A DNA stretch of 38,146 nt from Rickettsia typhi (GTDB lineage Bacteria > Pseudomonadota > Alphaproteobacteria > Rickettsiales > Deianiraeaceae). This document shows, in pieces, positions 17,301-25,685 of the stretch (within the stretch, counting starts at the first letter, position 1; each line of letters opens with the position of its first letter). The notes under the pieces are model-generated. The model saw nothing but the letters and a program-made list of their open reading frames with translations, made no database searches and had not been told where the DNA came from. Both the position numbers and the translations under genes were made by a program. The stretch spans positions 1 to 38,146 of the forward strand of contig CAMDBF010000007.1 of NCBI GenBank assembly GCA_945889175.1, in the 5' to 3' direction.

Positions 17301-18326
17301 ATGATAGTTCTTGCAATTGAAAGCTCCTGCGATGAAACATCAATCGCAATTTGTAGCGACAACCCTGATGTTTTAAAACGCATTATATCATTAAAAACCT
17401 ATTCCCAAATTGCTGAGCATTCTGCATATGGTGGGGTAGTGCCTGAAATTGCAGCTCGTAACCATCTTGCAAAAATTACATCTCTTACACAGGCAGCACT
17501 TGATGAATCTGGACTTAGTCTTAATGATATAACTAAAATAGCAGTTACAACCTCTCCTGGGCTTATAGGGGCTTTAATTGTTGGCATATCATTTGCCAAA
17601 GGGCTTGCAATATCTCTAAACAAGCCATTAGTAAATGTTAATCACTTAGATGGGCATATTTTTACAACCTATCTTACTAACAATCTTTATAAAGATTATT
17701 ACTGTCTACTTATATCTGGGGGGCATTGCCAAACAATTGCTGTCAATAATTTTTATGATAAAAAAATTTATGGTACAACGATTGACGATTCAGTTGGTGA
17801 AGCATTTGACAAGCTTGCAAAGCTTTTGGGTCTTGGCTACCCAGGTGGTGCAAAGATTGAAAAGCTTGCTCTTAACGGCAACCAAAAAGCCTTTAGCTTT
17901 AAAATACCAATGCTAAAAACTGATGATTTTAACTTTTCATTCTCGGGGCTGAAAACTCATTTTTTAAATATAGTTGCAAAAAAAGCTAAAGAACACCTCA
18001 ATATAGCCCCAGATGAACTCAAGTACTATAAAGACCTGCATTCTAAACTTCCATCCTGTTTTATCGCTGATTTATGTGCATCGTTTCAAAGTATTGTGAG
18101 TGATATCTTGATTAACAGATGCGAGCATATGATTCTTAGTCATGGCAAAAAATTCGGCACACTAGTTATCTCTGGCGGAGTTGCTGCAAACAAATATATT
18201 AAGCAAAGATTTATTAGCGAGATTGGTGAAAAACATGATATTGAAATCATTACCCCACCACTGTATCTTTGCACGGATAACGCCGCAATGATAGCCGCCT
18301 CCTCAATTGTTGCTGACATTAGCTAG
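17301..18326 (+). CDS. tsaD: tRNA N6-adenosine threonylcarbamoyltransferase TsaD
   Basis: TsaD, with TsaB and TsaE, transfers the threonylcarbamoyl group to A37 of tRNAs reading ANN codons (t6A). The 341-residue protein shows the ASKHA-fold landmarks in order: IESSCDETSIAI at the N-terminus, SPGLIGALIVGISFAKGLA, the metal-binding H115-L-D-G-H119 (family HxEGH), LLISGGHCQ, TIDDSVGEAFDKLAKLLGLGYPGG, FSFSGLKTH, and VISGGVAANKYIK followed by CTDNAAMIA. Length and motifs are complete. It is probably co-transcribed with ppa. It converges with panB; a weak two-way terminator may lie between them at 18349-18372. Confidence 0.96.
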   Translation: MIVLAIESSCDETSIAICSDNPDVLKRIISLKTYSQIAEHSAYGGVVPEIAARNHLAKITSLTQAALDESGLSLNDITKIAVTTSPGLIGALIVGISFAKGLAISLNKPLVNVNHLDGHIFTTYLTNNLYKDYYCLLISGGHCQTIAVNNFYDKKIYGTTIDDSVGEAFDKLAKLLGLGYPGGAKIEKLALNGNQKAFSFKIPMLKTDDFNFSFSGLKTHFLNIVAKKAKEHLNIAPDELKYYKDLHSKLPSCFIADLCASFQSIVSDILINRCEHMILSHGKKFGTLVISGGVAANKYIKQRFISEIGEKHDIEIITPPLYLCTDNAAMIAASSIVADIS

Positions 18327-18348
18327 GCCTTACATAAATAGTAAAAGA

Positions 18349-18372
18349 ACTCAAGCTTTAAAGTGAGAGTTT
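18349..18372. terminator. Weak hairpin between convergent tsaD and panB
   Basis: AACTC (18349-18353) pairs with GAGTT (18368-18372), and CTCA with TGAG extends the stem with a small bulge. The loop contains CTTTAAAG. A/T-rich sequence follows on both strands, though without a long T-run. The place between two converging stops fits a two-way terminator, but the stem is short. Confidence 0.25.
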
Positions 18373-18392
18373 ATAAGAGGCTTGACAAATTA

Positions 18393-19145
18393 CTAACCCC
18401 TTACATCCTTTGCATAAGATGAAGCAACTTGTTTGATTTGCTCTAAAATATTAGCATATTTTTTTGCAAAAGGGGGTTGTTTGGGCGTTAGACCGCAGAT
18501 ATCTTCAAAGACTGCAATTTGACCGCTACAATCATCACCAGCACCAATGCCTATTGTTGGTACTGATATGTTTTGAGTTACATATTTTGCGTCATCTGGG
18601 TTGCAGTTTTCAATAACAATACTAAAAACACCTGATTCTTCCAGTAGTTTTGCCTGTTCTAGCAGTAACTCCTTTGATGTTACTACTTTTTTGTAAGAGC
18701 CTATGGTTCTAATTCTTTGAGGCATTAAACCAATATGCCCCATAACGGCAATGCCCCTTTTGGTTAAAAAAGATATTGTATCGGCAACCTCTTCACATCC
18801 CTCAATTTTTACAGCATCTACCCCTGTTTGTTTAATAATTTTTGCGATATTGGCAAATGCCTGCTCCTTTGACTCTTCGTAGTAAGAAAAAGGTACATCG
18901 CAAACAACCAAAGCATTTTTACTTGCTTGTTTTACTGATTTTGCATGTTTAATTATTGTTTCAATCTCTAAAGAGTTTGTATCCTGCGAGCCGTATAGCA
19001 CCATCTCTAGAGAATCTCCAACCAAGATAATATCGCAAATACTATCAGCTGCAATTGCAAAAGGAACCGTGTAGGATGTAAGAGCTACAATCTTATTGCC
19101 ACTCTTGTAAAGTTCCTGTATTTTATTAACGGATTTAAATGACAT
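18393..19145 (-). CDS. panB: 3-methyl-2-oxobutanoate hydroxymethyltransferase
   Basis: PanB adds a hydroxymethyl group from methylene-THF to 2-oxoisovalerate, the first committed step to pantothenate. Homology begins at MSFKSVNKIQELYKSG, so the start is the ATG at 19145, ten bases after the acnA stop. A longer frame (to 19184) would overlap acnA. The 250-residue TIM-barrel protein has LVGDSLEMVLYG (family VGDSLGMV), the metal-binding VVCDVPFSYYEES region, AVKIEG, VMGHIGLMPQ, and VPTIGIGAG. It is slightly short compared with about 260. No panC, panD or panE is in the window. The substrate, 2-oxoisovalerate, is also the oxo acid of valine, so IlvE (13772-14659) acts on the same metabolite. Confidence 0.9.
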   Translation of the reverse strand: MSFKSVNKIQELYKSGNKIVALTSYTVPFAIAADSICDIILVGDSLEMVLYGSQDTNSLEIETIIKHAKSVKQASKNALVVCDVPFSYYEESKEQAFANIAKIIKQTGVDAVKIEGCEEVADTISFLTKRGIAVMGHIGLMPQRIRTIGSYKKVVTSKELLLEQAKLLEESGVFSIVIENCNPDDAKYVTQNISVPTIGIGAGDDCSGQIAVFEDICGLTPKQPPFAKKYANILEQIKQVASSYAKDVRG

Positions 19146-19155
19146 TTTGCTATAT

Positions 19156-21723
19156 TTAATTTGATGTAAGATTTTTAATAACATACTGCATTATTCCGCC
19201 AAGATTTAGATATTCTATCTCTCTTTGAGTATTAACCGCAGCAATAATTTTACAAATCACTTTGCCATTGGATTTTAAGTTAAAAGTTGATTTTGGCTGT
19301 AAAGATTCAATTTCCAAAATTTCAAAAACCTCATCACCTTTAATATTAAGTTTTGTTGCATTAAAACCATCTTCAAACACAAAAGGAACAACCCCCATGC
19401 CTATGAGGTTTGATCTGTGAATTCTTTCAAAACTTTCGCATATTACAGCTTTTACGCCAAGTAGCATCGTGCCCTTTGCCGCCCAGTCTCGTGATGATCC
19501 TGTGCCGTATTCTTTGCCGCCAAAAACAATTAGTGGAGTGTTTTTGGCTTGCCACTTTATTGCAACATCGTAGACGGATTTAACTTCACCAGTTTCAATA
19601 TCCTTTGAGTATCCACCCTCCTTGCCATCTGCCATTTTGTTTTTAATTCTTATGTTTGCAAAGGTACCGCGCATCATAACACTGTGGCTACCTCTTCTTG
19701 CTCCGTAGGAGTTAAAATCTTTCTTTTCAATACCAAGGGATTTTAAATATTCACCAGCAGGTGAGTTTAAAGCTATGTCCCCAGCAGGCGAAATGTGGTC
19801 AGTTGTAACACTATCGCCAAGTATTAGAAGCGCCCTAGCATTTTGTATCGACTTTAAGCCAGATGAATTAGAATTAAAATAAGGCGGATTTTCGATGTAT
19901 CCCATTGATTTTTTCCACTCATAGACATCACTTTTTGGAGTTTTTATAGCTTGCCATTCAGGGGTGCCATCATAAACACTCTTGTATCTGTCAATAAACA
20001 TTTGCCTTGAAAGAGCCTGATTCATAACACTCTCAACCTCTTCGTTACTAGGCCAGATGTCTTTAAGATAAACGCCGTTTGCTATAGGCTCGTTGTTTAA
20101 ATCAATATTTATAGTACCAGCAAGTGCGTAAGCTACAACCAAAGGGGGCGATGCTAAATAGTTTGCTTTAACAAGGGGGTGGACTCTGCCTTCAAAGTTT
20201 CGGTTACCAGATAAAACTGAGGCAAGGCTTAAATTTTTATCTTTAATGGTTTTTTCTATTTCGGGCTTTAATGGTCCTGAGTTGCCAATGCAGGTTGTAC
20301 AGCCAAAACCAACAATGTTAAAGCCAAGCTTATCTAAATATTGTTGCAGGTTTGCTTTTAATAAGTAGTCTTCAACAACTCTAGAACCGGGTGCCAAGGA
20401 TGTTTTAACAAAAGGCTTGACTGTCAAACCCTTTTCAACAGCTTTTTTTGCAACCAAGCCAGCAGCAATTAAAACCGATGGATTTGATGTGTTAGTGCAG
20501 GATGTAATAGCTGCAATAGCAACTGAGCCGTGATTTAATTCATCCTTGTTAAAACTAGAAGATTGGTAATATTCTTTAACTTCAGGAAAGCCTTCAAACA
20601 TTGAGTCCCTAACCTTTGACAGAACAACCTTGTCCTGAGGTCTTTTTGGTCCCGCAAGACTAGGCTCAACGCTTGACAGGTCAAGCTCAAGAGTATCGGT
20701 AAAGACTGTGTCCTCCCTTACTCCCCAAACACCTTGCTCTTTAGCGTAGTAGGATATAAGCTCTATTTGCTCTTCGCTTCTTCCTGTTAGTTTTAAATAA
20801 TCGATGGTTTTTTCATCAATGCAAAAAATGCCACATGTTGCACCGTATTCTGGAGCCATGTTTGCAATGGTAGCTCTGTTTGCAAGAGAGAGATTGATAA
20901 CTCCTTGACCGTAAAATTCAACAAACTTATCAACAACGCCTTTTTTTCTTAACATTTGAGTTATAGTTAAAACAAGGTCAGTTGCGGTAATGCCCTCCTT
21001 TAGACTACCAGTCAACTTAACGCCTACAACCTCTGGTACAAGCATGGATATTGATTCACCAAGCATTACACTTTCAGCCTCTATGCCACCAACGCCCCAG
21101 CCTAAAACACCAAGACCGTTGACCATTGTTGTATGGGAGTCGGTACCTACACAGGTGTCAAAATAGACTTCGTTTTTATCGTTTGTCCACACTACTTTTG
21201 CAATGTTTTCAATGTTCACTTGATGACAAATACCAACCCCCGGTGGTACAACGCTAAAATCTTTAAAGCTGTTTTGTCCCCATTTTAAAAACTCGTATCT
21301 TTCAAGATTTCTTTGCATTTCAAGTTTAATGTTTTCTTCAAGACTTGTTTTGCTAGCATAACTATCCACCTGTACTGAGTGGTCAATTACAAGGTGGGTT
21401 GGAACAAGTGGGTTAATTTTTTTAACATCGCCCCCCCTTTTTTTAACTGCATCACGCATTGCAGCTAGGTCAACAACGGCAGGCACGCCGGTAAAATCCT
21501 GCATTAAAACCCTTGCTGGCTTGTAGTTTATTTCAAGATTTACCTTACCTTTGGACTCAAGCCAAGTAAGGATTGGGCTTGTATCCTCGCCGTTTCGCAA
21601 GAGGTTTTCAAGTAATATTTTAATTGAAAATGGCAAGGTGTTAAATCTTGCATCCTTGTTAATCTTTGCATAGCTGTATTTGTTGCCTTTAAGGCTAAAA
21701 GTTTGTAAGGTCATATCCATCAC
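19156..21723 (-). CDS. acnA: Aconitate hydratase (AcnA type)
   Basis: Aconitase interconverts citrate and isocitrate in the TCA cycle using a [4Fe-4S] cluster. The 855-residue protein carries the three cluster cysteines C409 (in [11 protein letters not shown]), C475 and C478 (in [14 protein letters not shown]). Their spacing (66 and 69) equals that of E. coli AcnA. Other signatures are [43 protein letters not shown] and, in the swivel domain, [17 protein letters not shown] with [15 protein letters not shown]. The start could be any of three clustered ATGs (21723, 21720, 21714). A likely promoter is at 21758-21786. It is followed by panB after 10 bases. Confidence 0.96.
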   Translation of the reverse strand: MMDMTLQTFSLKGNKYSYAKINKDARFNTLPFSIKILLENLLRNGEDTSPILTWLESKGKVNLEINYKPARVLMQDFTGVPAVVDLAAMRDAVKKRGGDVKKINPLVPTHLVIDHSVQVDSYASKTSLEENIKLEMQRNLERYEFLKWGQNSFKDFSVVPPGVGICHQVNIENIAKVVWTNDKNEVYFDTCVGTDSHTTMVNGLGVLGWGVGGIEAESVMLGESISMLVPEVVGVKLTGSLKEGITATDLVLTITQMLRKKGVVDKFVEFYGQGVINLSLANRATIANMAPEYGATCGIFCIDEKTIDYLKLTGRSEEQIELISYYAKEQGVWGVREDTVFTDTLELDLSSVEPSLAGPKRPQDKVVLSKVRDSMFEGFPEVKEYYQSSSFNKDELNHGSVAIAAITSCTNTSNPSVLIAAGLVAKKAVEKGLTVKPFVKTSLAPGSRVVEDYLLKANLQQYLDKLGFNIVGFGCTTCIGNSGPLKPEIEKTIKDKNLSLASVLSGNRNFEGRVHPLVKANYLASPPLVVAYALAGTINIDLNNEPIANGVYLKDIWPSNEEVESVMNQALSRQMFIDRYKSVYDGTPEWQAIKTPKSDVYEWKKSMGYIENPPYFNSNSSGLKSIQNARALLILGDSVTTDHISPAGDIALNSPAGEYLKSLGIEKKDFNSYGARRGSHSVMMRGTFANIRIKNKMADGKEGGYSKDIETGEVKSVYDVAIKWQAKNTPLIVFGGKEYGTGSSRDWAAKGTMLLGVKAVICESFERIHRSNLIGMGVVPFVFEDGFNATKLNIKGDEVFEILEIESLQPKSTFNLKSNGKVICKIIAAVNTQREIEYLNLGGIMQYVIKNLTSN

Positions 21724-21757
21724 TCAACAATAAAATAAATTTATATTAATTTAATAT

Positions 21758-21786
21758 ATTCTAAGGTATTTTAATTTTTATGTCTA
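21758..21786 (-). promoter_or_regulatory. Predicted promoter of acnA-panB
   Basis: On the minus strand TAGACA (21781-21786) and TAGAAT (21758-21763) are 17 bases apart, placed about 35 bases before the acnA start. They match five of six bases of each sigma-70 hexamer. The gap of 70 bases between xseA and acnA has room for it. Such matches are common in AT-rich DNA. Confidence 0.35.
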
Positions 21787-21793
21787 GTGTTAA

Positions 21794-23278
21794 TTATTTT
21801 TTTACAACCTCTCTAACACTTGATGTAAATTTACCATCTTTTAAACTAATTACAACATTGTCACCTGTTTTAATCTGATTAATGCTTGTAATTAAATATC
21901 CTTTTGAATCGCTTATAACCATGTGTAATTGAAGCCTTTTATTTGTAAGTTCAATTTTTTCGCAAAGCTTGTCAAGATTGGACTGCAAGGATTTAAGAAG
22001 CGATTGGGTTTTTGCAAATTGATGATGTTTTTGGATTGAAAAATTTTTAATCATAAAGTTTAGCTTTGCCGTCAAAACTCTGTAAGTAACTTGATAATAA
22101 AGCTCTAGCTTTAATTCTAAATCATTAATTTTTGCATTTGTAATTTTTAATACTAAAAGCTTTAAACGATAAGCATTAATTTGCTCTTTAATACTTTTTG
22201 CAATGAAGGTAAATCTTTGATTTATTTGATTTTGAAGTTCTTTATTTTTATAATAAAAAGTTTTTTCGATGGAATTGTAAATTGTTTTTAGCCTCTCTGT
22301 TTTTTGCTTAATCGCATTTGTTGCACAAAACAAGGACTTTGAGTTAAAACGCTCAATGCTTTGACGGATATTTGCGGAGTCTGGAGTTGCAGCCTCGGCA
22401 GCAGCTGTTGGTGTAACGGCATGTAGGCTTGCTGCTAAATCAAGAAGGGTAAAGTCTGTGCCGTGCCCTATTGCCGAAATTACTCCGCAGTTAAGCGATG
22501 CAAATTTTGCGGTAGTAACAACAAGCTCTTCATCATTGAATGTAAATAAATCTTCAAAACTACCACCGCCTCTTGCAATTATAATTGTTTGACGAGCATT
22601 TTGAGAGTCGTCTGTTATTTGTTTGGCAAAAAAATTTAAAGCTTTAATGACCGACGCAGGACTAGTAGGTCCCTGCATGATAGCGGGATGAACGATAACT
22701 TTAACCGCTGCAAACCTTTGGTTAATTCTGTTTAAAATGTCTTCTATAACTGCACCAGTTGGTGATGTAATGATGCCTATAACTTTTGGATATTTTACAA
22801 TTGGTATTTTAATGGATTTATCAAATATGCCAAGAGCTTCAAGCTTTTTGCGTCTAGCTTCAAGAAGTTTTATCATTTCGCCAATTCCGCTTGCCTCTAT
22901 GTGGTGTGCTATAATATTGTATTTTGATGATTTTGGATATGAGCTAACTTTTCCGCTTGCAATTACTTCAAGCCCGTTTTCAATGCTTGCCTTTATTCTT
23001 GCAAGGCTTGTCTTCCAAACTATTACATTGATAAAGCCATCGTTATCCTTAAGCGAGAAGTAGTAATGTCCTGATGAATGCTTGGTAAGGCTACAAATTT
23101 CGCCCTTAACCTTTATGTTAGCAAAGTTTGATTCAAGACTATCCTGTATTACGCCGCTAAGCTGGCCTACAGTGTAAATGTTTTGATTTGTTGTCACTTG
23201 TGGAATACTATCTTCTTTTTGCTTTATTGTTGAATCGAAAAATAAAGAGTCTTCTTGAGTTTGAGTTTTTTTAGACAT
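21794..23278 (-). CDS. xseA: Exodeoxyribonuclease VII large subunit
   Basis: XseA, with the small subunit XseB, degrades single-stranded DNA from both ends. The 494-residue protein has the N-terminal OB-fold (YTVGQLSGVIQDSLESNFANIKVKGEICSLTKHSSGHYYFSLKDNDGFINVIVWK). The catalytic domain has VIGIITSPTGAVIEDILNRI, IIIARGGGSFEDLFTFNDEELV, AIGHGTDFTLLDLAASLHAVTPTAAAE, and a long helical C-terminal region. A 30-residue polar N-terminal extension precedes the OB-fold. It is the last gene of a run that starts with the SRP RNA. The small gene directly upstream (23282-23515) is not XseB-like, so XseB must be elsewhere. Confidence 0.95.
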   Translation of the reverse strand: MSKKTQTQEDSLFFDSTIKQKEDSIPQVTTNQNIYTVGQLSGVIQDSLESNFANIKVKGEICSLTKHSSGHYYFSLKDNDGFINVIVWKTSLARIKASIENGLEVIASGKVSSYPKSSKYNIIAHHIEASGIGEMIKLLEARRKKLEALGIFDKSIKIPIVKYPKVIGIITSPTGAVIEDILNRINQRFAAVKVIVHPAIMQGPTSPASVIKALNFFAKQITDDSQNARQTIIIARGGGSFEDLFTFNDEELVVTTAKFASLNCGVISAIGHGTDFTLLDLAASLHAVTPTAAAEAATPDSANIRQSIERFNSKSLFCATNAIKQKTERLKTIYNSIEKTFYYKNKELQNQINQRFTFIAKSIKEQINAYRLKLLVLKITNAKINDLELKLELYYQVTYRVLTAKLNFMIKNFSIQKHHQFAKTQSLLKSLQSNLDKLCEKIELTNKRLQLHMVISDSKGYLITSINQIKTGDNVVISLKDGKFTSSVREVVKK

Positions 23279-23281
23279 TGT

Positions 23282-23515
23282 CTAAATTAAAGTTAATTCA
23301 CAGGATTGTAAAATATGCTTGGAAACGACAAATACTCCTATATCCTGTTCTTTAGAATCGGTCATCAGTATTTTGTAACTGCCGCCAAGAAGTGTCCTTG
23401 ATATGATTTTTATTGTAAAATTTTGATCGGCGGTGTATTTGAAAAAAAAAGACGCAACCAAAGAATTGCTAGTATTTGTTACTTTATATTGATGATTGAT
23501 TTTTAATGACTTCAT
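23282..23515 (-). CDS. Small protein of unknown function, 77 residues
   Basis: I do not recognise this protein. It is predicted mostly beta, with alternating polar and hydrophobic residues (INHQYKVTNTSNSLVASFFFKYTADQNFTIKIISRTLLGGSYKILMTDS), and has no signal peptide or transmembrane segment. It could be a small OB- or PilZ-like barrel, but there is no motif to support a family. It is packed between the outer-membrane barrel gene (9 bases upstream) and xseA (3 bases downstream), in the same direction. That packing, rather than its sequence, supports it as a real gene. XseB can be excluded because that subunit is helical. Confidence 0.6.
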   Translation of the reverse strand: MKSLKINHQYKVTNTSNSLVASFFFKYTADQNFTIKIISRTLLGGSYKILMTDSKEQDIGVFVVSKHILQSCELTLI

Positions 23516-23524
23516 TGAAAAAAT

Positions 23525-24178
23525 CTACCAAAATAAATATGTAAAGCCAAGACTTGAAATTACCGGAGTTGATTTTGCTAAGGGATGTTTTTTTGTCATG
23601 ACTTCAACAGTTGCGGTTGCAGCAAATGTATTTAAAAACAAAAATCTTAAACCGGCAGTAATTTTTGGACTTGTTTGGTTAAGCTTTACCCCAGTGTTTG
23701 TATCTTTGTATGATAGGGTTGTCATTCCACCTCCAATTACTGTTTCAAGCCCGTTACCTAAAAGTCTTATTATTGGTAGGTTTAAATGCAGGGAAACTCC
23801 GTAATTTTGAACATCGTAATTTGATTTAAGAGCACCATCAACTTTAAACTGAGATAATGCATCTGATATATTTGATTGATATTTTGAAACTCTAAAGTTT
23901 GAATAATCAGCCTCAAGGCTTACAAGGTTAATAACTCTTATTCCAGCTGCTAATTTTGTGTTGGTTGGGTACTTTGTAATTTCCCTTGTATTGCCATCCG
24001 AATAATCGGATAGCGAAACAGTAGCATAAGGCTTTACAAATAAGCCAACAACATTTGTAACCAAGGCAAAAGAGTTTTGCCAGCAAGCAAAAAATGTAAT
24101 AAAGCTAATTATAAAAAGCTTGTTAAGACCAATTTTTTTGCTACTTCTGCGATGGTATCTTGATTTTTTAAACAGCAT
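23525..24178 (-). CDS. Small outer-membrane beta-barrel protein
   Basis: The 217-residue protein begins with a basic stretch and a hydrophobic signal segment (about residues 20-38, LFIISFITFFACWQNSFA). It is followed by alternating strands with glycine and aromatic residues (VKPYATVSLSDY, LAAGIRVINLVSLEADYSNF, YGVSLHLNLPII, KITAGLRFLFLNTFAATATVEVM), and it ends in LGFTYLFW. A final aromatic residue is the usual BamA sorting signal. This fits an 8- to 10-strand barrel of the OmpA/Omp_b-brl or opacity-porin kind, with an unusually basic N-region. A structural or surface role is likely. No ligand or partner can be named. Confidence 0.7.
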   Translation of the reverse strand: MLFKKSRYHRRSSKKIGLNKLFIISFITFFACWQNSFALVTNVVGLFVKPYATVSLSDYSDGNTREITKYPTNTKLAAGIRVINLVSLEADYSNFRVSKYQSNISDALSQFKVDGALKSNYDVQNYGVSLHLNLPIIRLLGNGLETVIGGGMTTLSYKDTNTGVKLNQTSPKITAGLRFLFLNTFAATATVEVMTKKHPLAKSTPVISSLGFTYLFW

Positions 24179-24199
24179 ATAATTAATTATATAAATTTT

Positions 24200-24475
24200 T
24201 TACGAAACAACAAGCTTTGTCACAAAAAATCCATTTTGAGAATCTGGATTATTGCTTAATAAGGCAATTTTATCACTAGCTATTATATCAAAATCATTAG
24301 ACCTATACTCAAGTTTTGTAGGCTTTGTAACATGAAACATTGGCTTTGCAGATGATACATCAAGCGATTTAACTAAAGAGACCCAGTCAACAACTTTTTT
24401 AACTGATTCCTCAAAGTTTGCAAGCTCGGATTTTGCAATGGTAATTTTTGCTATTTTTGCAACATTTTGAATCAT
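24200..24475 (-). CDS. gatC: Aspartyl/glutamyl-tRNA amidotransferase subunit C
   Basis: GatC is the small subunit that joins GatA and GatB in the amidotransferase converting Glu-tRNA-Gln and Asp-tRNA-Asn. The 91-residue sequence matches the family: VAKIAKITIAKSELANFEESVKKVVDWVSLV, then AKPMFHVTKP with LEYRSND (family PM.hv....lR.D), and the end NNPDSQNGFFVTKLVVS (family NaP....gffvvPkv). gatA and gatB do not follow, so the genes are dispersed here. The SRP RNA gene lies 37 bases upstream in the same direction with no clear terminator between, so the RNA promoter may also drive gatC. Confidence 0.88.
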   Translation of the reverse strand: MIQNVAKIAKITIAKSELANFEESVKKVVDWVSLVKSLDVSSAKPMFHVTKPTKLEYRSNDFDIIASDKIALLSNNPDSQNGFFVTKLVVS

Positions 24476-24512
24476 GTTTTAACACCCGATAATTTTGTTT
24501 GCTATATTTTAA

Positions 24513-24588
24513 GTGGGCAACCTGCTTACAATACTTTGGTTGCTGCGTTTCCGCTCTGGCCGTTTAAGCATATAAAGCACCTGCCCAC
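24513..24588 (-). ncRNA. ffs: Signal recognition particle RNA (4.5S type)
   Basis: Read on the minus strand, this 76-nt stretch folds as a single long hairpin. GTGGGCA pairs with TGCCCAC at the ends, GCTT pairs with AAGC, and ATATGCTT pairs with AAGTATTGT with one bulge. At the tip is the helix 8 signature: CAGA, stem GCG, tetraloop GAAA (a GNRA loop), stem CGC, then AGCAA. The family rule is CAGG-stem-GNRA-stem-AGCAG, the part bound by the Ffh M domain. The asymmetric loop is thus conserved, with A in place of the last G of CAGG. The RNA is short compared with the about 110 nt of E. coli. A good promoter lies just upstream. Exact ends may differ by a few bases. Confidence 0.88.
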
Positions 24589-24594
24589 GAAATA

Positions 24595-24624
24595 TCTATA
24601 ACACAAAAAACTTATTGCAAGCAA
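24595..24624 (-). promoter_or_regulatory. Promoter of the SRP RNA
   Basis: On the minus strand TTGCTT (24619-24624), an 18-base spacer and TATAGA (24595-24600) precede the predicted RNA 5' end (24588) by six bases. That is the expected -35/-10/+1 geometry for a stable RNA promoter. A second possible -35 (TTGCAA) overlaps it but gives only a 14-base spacer. Confidence 0.6.
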
Positions 24625-24839
24625 TTTTTTGCAATTTGTTGAAAGTTTGTTGCAGTAAAAAGTTATTTAAGTTGAGAGTTTGTAATGAGCTAATTGAAGA
24701 TAAAAGTAATAGTTCTATTTTTTTATCGATTTTGATTTATAACCACCATTTGTTAAATTTATCTTGCAAGTAACAAAGAGTGAATTTAGATATTTTTAAC
24801 TATCTTAATTAAATCAAAAGATTTTATCTTAAAATTATT
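24625..24839. other. Intergenic region before the IleRS fragment
   Basis: About 215 AT-rich bases between the divergent SRP RNA promoter and the IleRS fragment. The frame of the IleRS fragment hits a stop at 24810-24812, and I see no trace of the missing N-terminal part of IleRS in it. It probably holds the promoter for the 24840-31369 gene run; no single candidate stands out. Confidence 0.4.
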
Positions 24840-25679
24840 ATGCAAAATGCAAACATTGACGATTCATCAGTGCATTTACAAAGCTACCCAGACTTAAAAT
24901 ACGAGCCTAATCTTGAAATCATTGCAAAAATGGATTCCGCAAGAGAGCTTTGCAGCCTTGTGTTGTCTTTAAGAAAACAGCATAACTTAAGAACAAGGCT
25001 CCCCCTTGAATATATTAAAGTTTTTGGCTATGAGCTTGGATACTTTGATAACTTTAAGGACATCATTGAAAGCGAGCTTAATGTAAAGCAATTAATTTAT
25101 GTCAACTCAAAGGATGTTAAGCTTAAAACTAGTATAAAGTTAAATTTTAAAAGCATTGGAGTAAAGTTTGGTAGTAAAGTTTCGCAAATTACGGCGGCTG
25201 CAAAGCAGAACATCTTTACCCATCTTGAGGATGGTATTGTTGAAGTTGCAGGTGAAAAGTTAAACCAAGAAGACTTTACTATAATTAACGGACTTGAGGA
25301 TGGTTATGTTGACAAAACAAATGAGGACTGGACTGGCTTTACCGACCCAGTTGACAAGGGTTTTAAAGTTGTTATTTTAAAAATTACATCAAACCCAGAG
25401 CTTGAAAAAGAGGCTATAGCAAGGGACTTTGTAAGAGCCGTGCAGAATGCCCGTAAGTCTTTAAACTTAGATATTACCGCTAAAATTAGCATAGAATACT
25501 CTGTTATAGCAAGTGATACAACCTTTTTGCAAGATGCAATTCAAACTTACTGCAATTATATTAAAGACCAAACTATAGCTCAAAGCCTTGATATTAAGCT
25601 GGAAGATGTTGCAAAAGATAATATTTTTACCCTTGATATTGAAGATGCAAAGATATCTTTTTGCATTAAACAAATTTAA
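24840..25679 (+). CDS. Free-standing C-terminal region of isoleucyl-tRNA synthetase (catalytic part absent)
   Basis: These 279 residues match only the C-terminal third of the large eukaryote-like IleRS. The match starts at SSVHLQSYP (family SVHL.dfP) and continues with MDSARELCSLVLSLRKQHNLRTRLPL (family M...R.i..lg...R....ikvRqPL). Then come LNFKSIGVKFGSKV (family pNfk.lG.kfGk.v) and the end domain NPELEKEAIARDFVRAVQNARKSLNLDI. The first part is the end of the anticodon-binding helical domain; the rest is the region often labelled DUF5915. The HIGH and KMSKS catalytic domains are missing, and the upstream DNA carries no remnant of them. The frame is intact, full length from the SVHL point to the expected end, and the next gene (czcA-like) starts 6 bases after its stop. 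This looks like a separately encoded domain rather than decay, but a duplicate fragment beside an intact ileS elsewhere cannot be excluded. Confidence 0.8.
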   Translation: MQNANIDDSSVHLQSYPDLKYEPNLEIIAKMDSARELCSLVLSLRKQHNLRTRLPLEYIKVFGYELGYFDNFKDIIESELNVKQLIYVNSKDVKLKTSIKLNFKSIGVKFGSKVSQITAAAKQNIFTHLEDGIVEVAGEKLNQEDFTIINGLEDGYVDKTNEDWTGFTDPVDKGFKVVILKITSNPELEKEAIARDFVRAVQNARKSLNLDITAKISIEYSVIASDTTFLQDAIQTYCNYIKDQTIAQSLDIKLEDVAKDNIFTLDIEDAKISFCIKQI

Positions 25680-25685
25680 TTTTTT

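Noticed and set aside
23282-23515. Exonuclease VII small subunit (xseB) because of its place next to xseA
   Set aside because: XseB is a short all-helical protein, whereas this product is predicted mostly beta and shares no motif with it.
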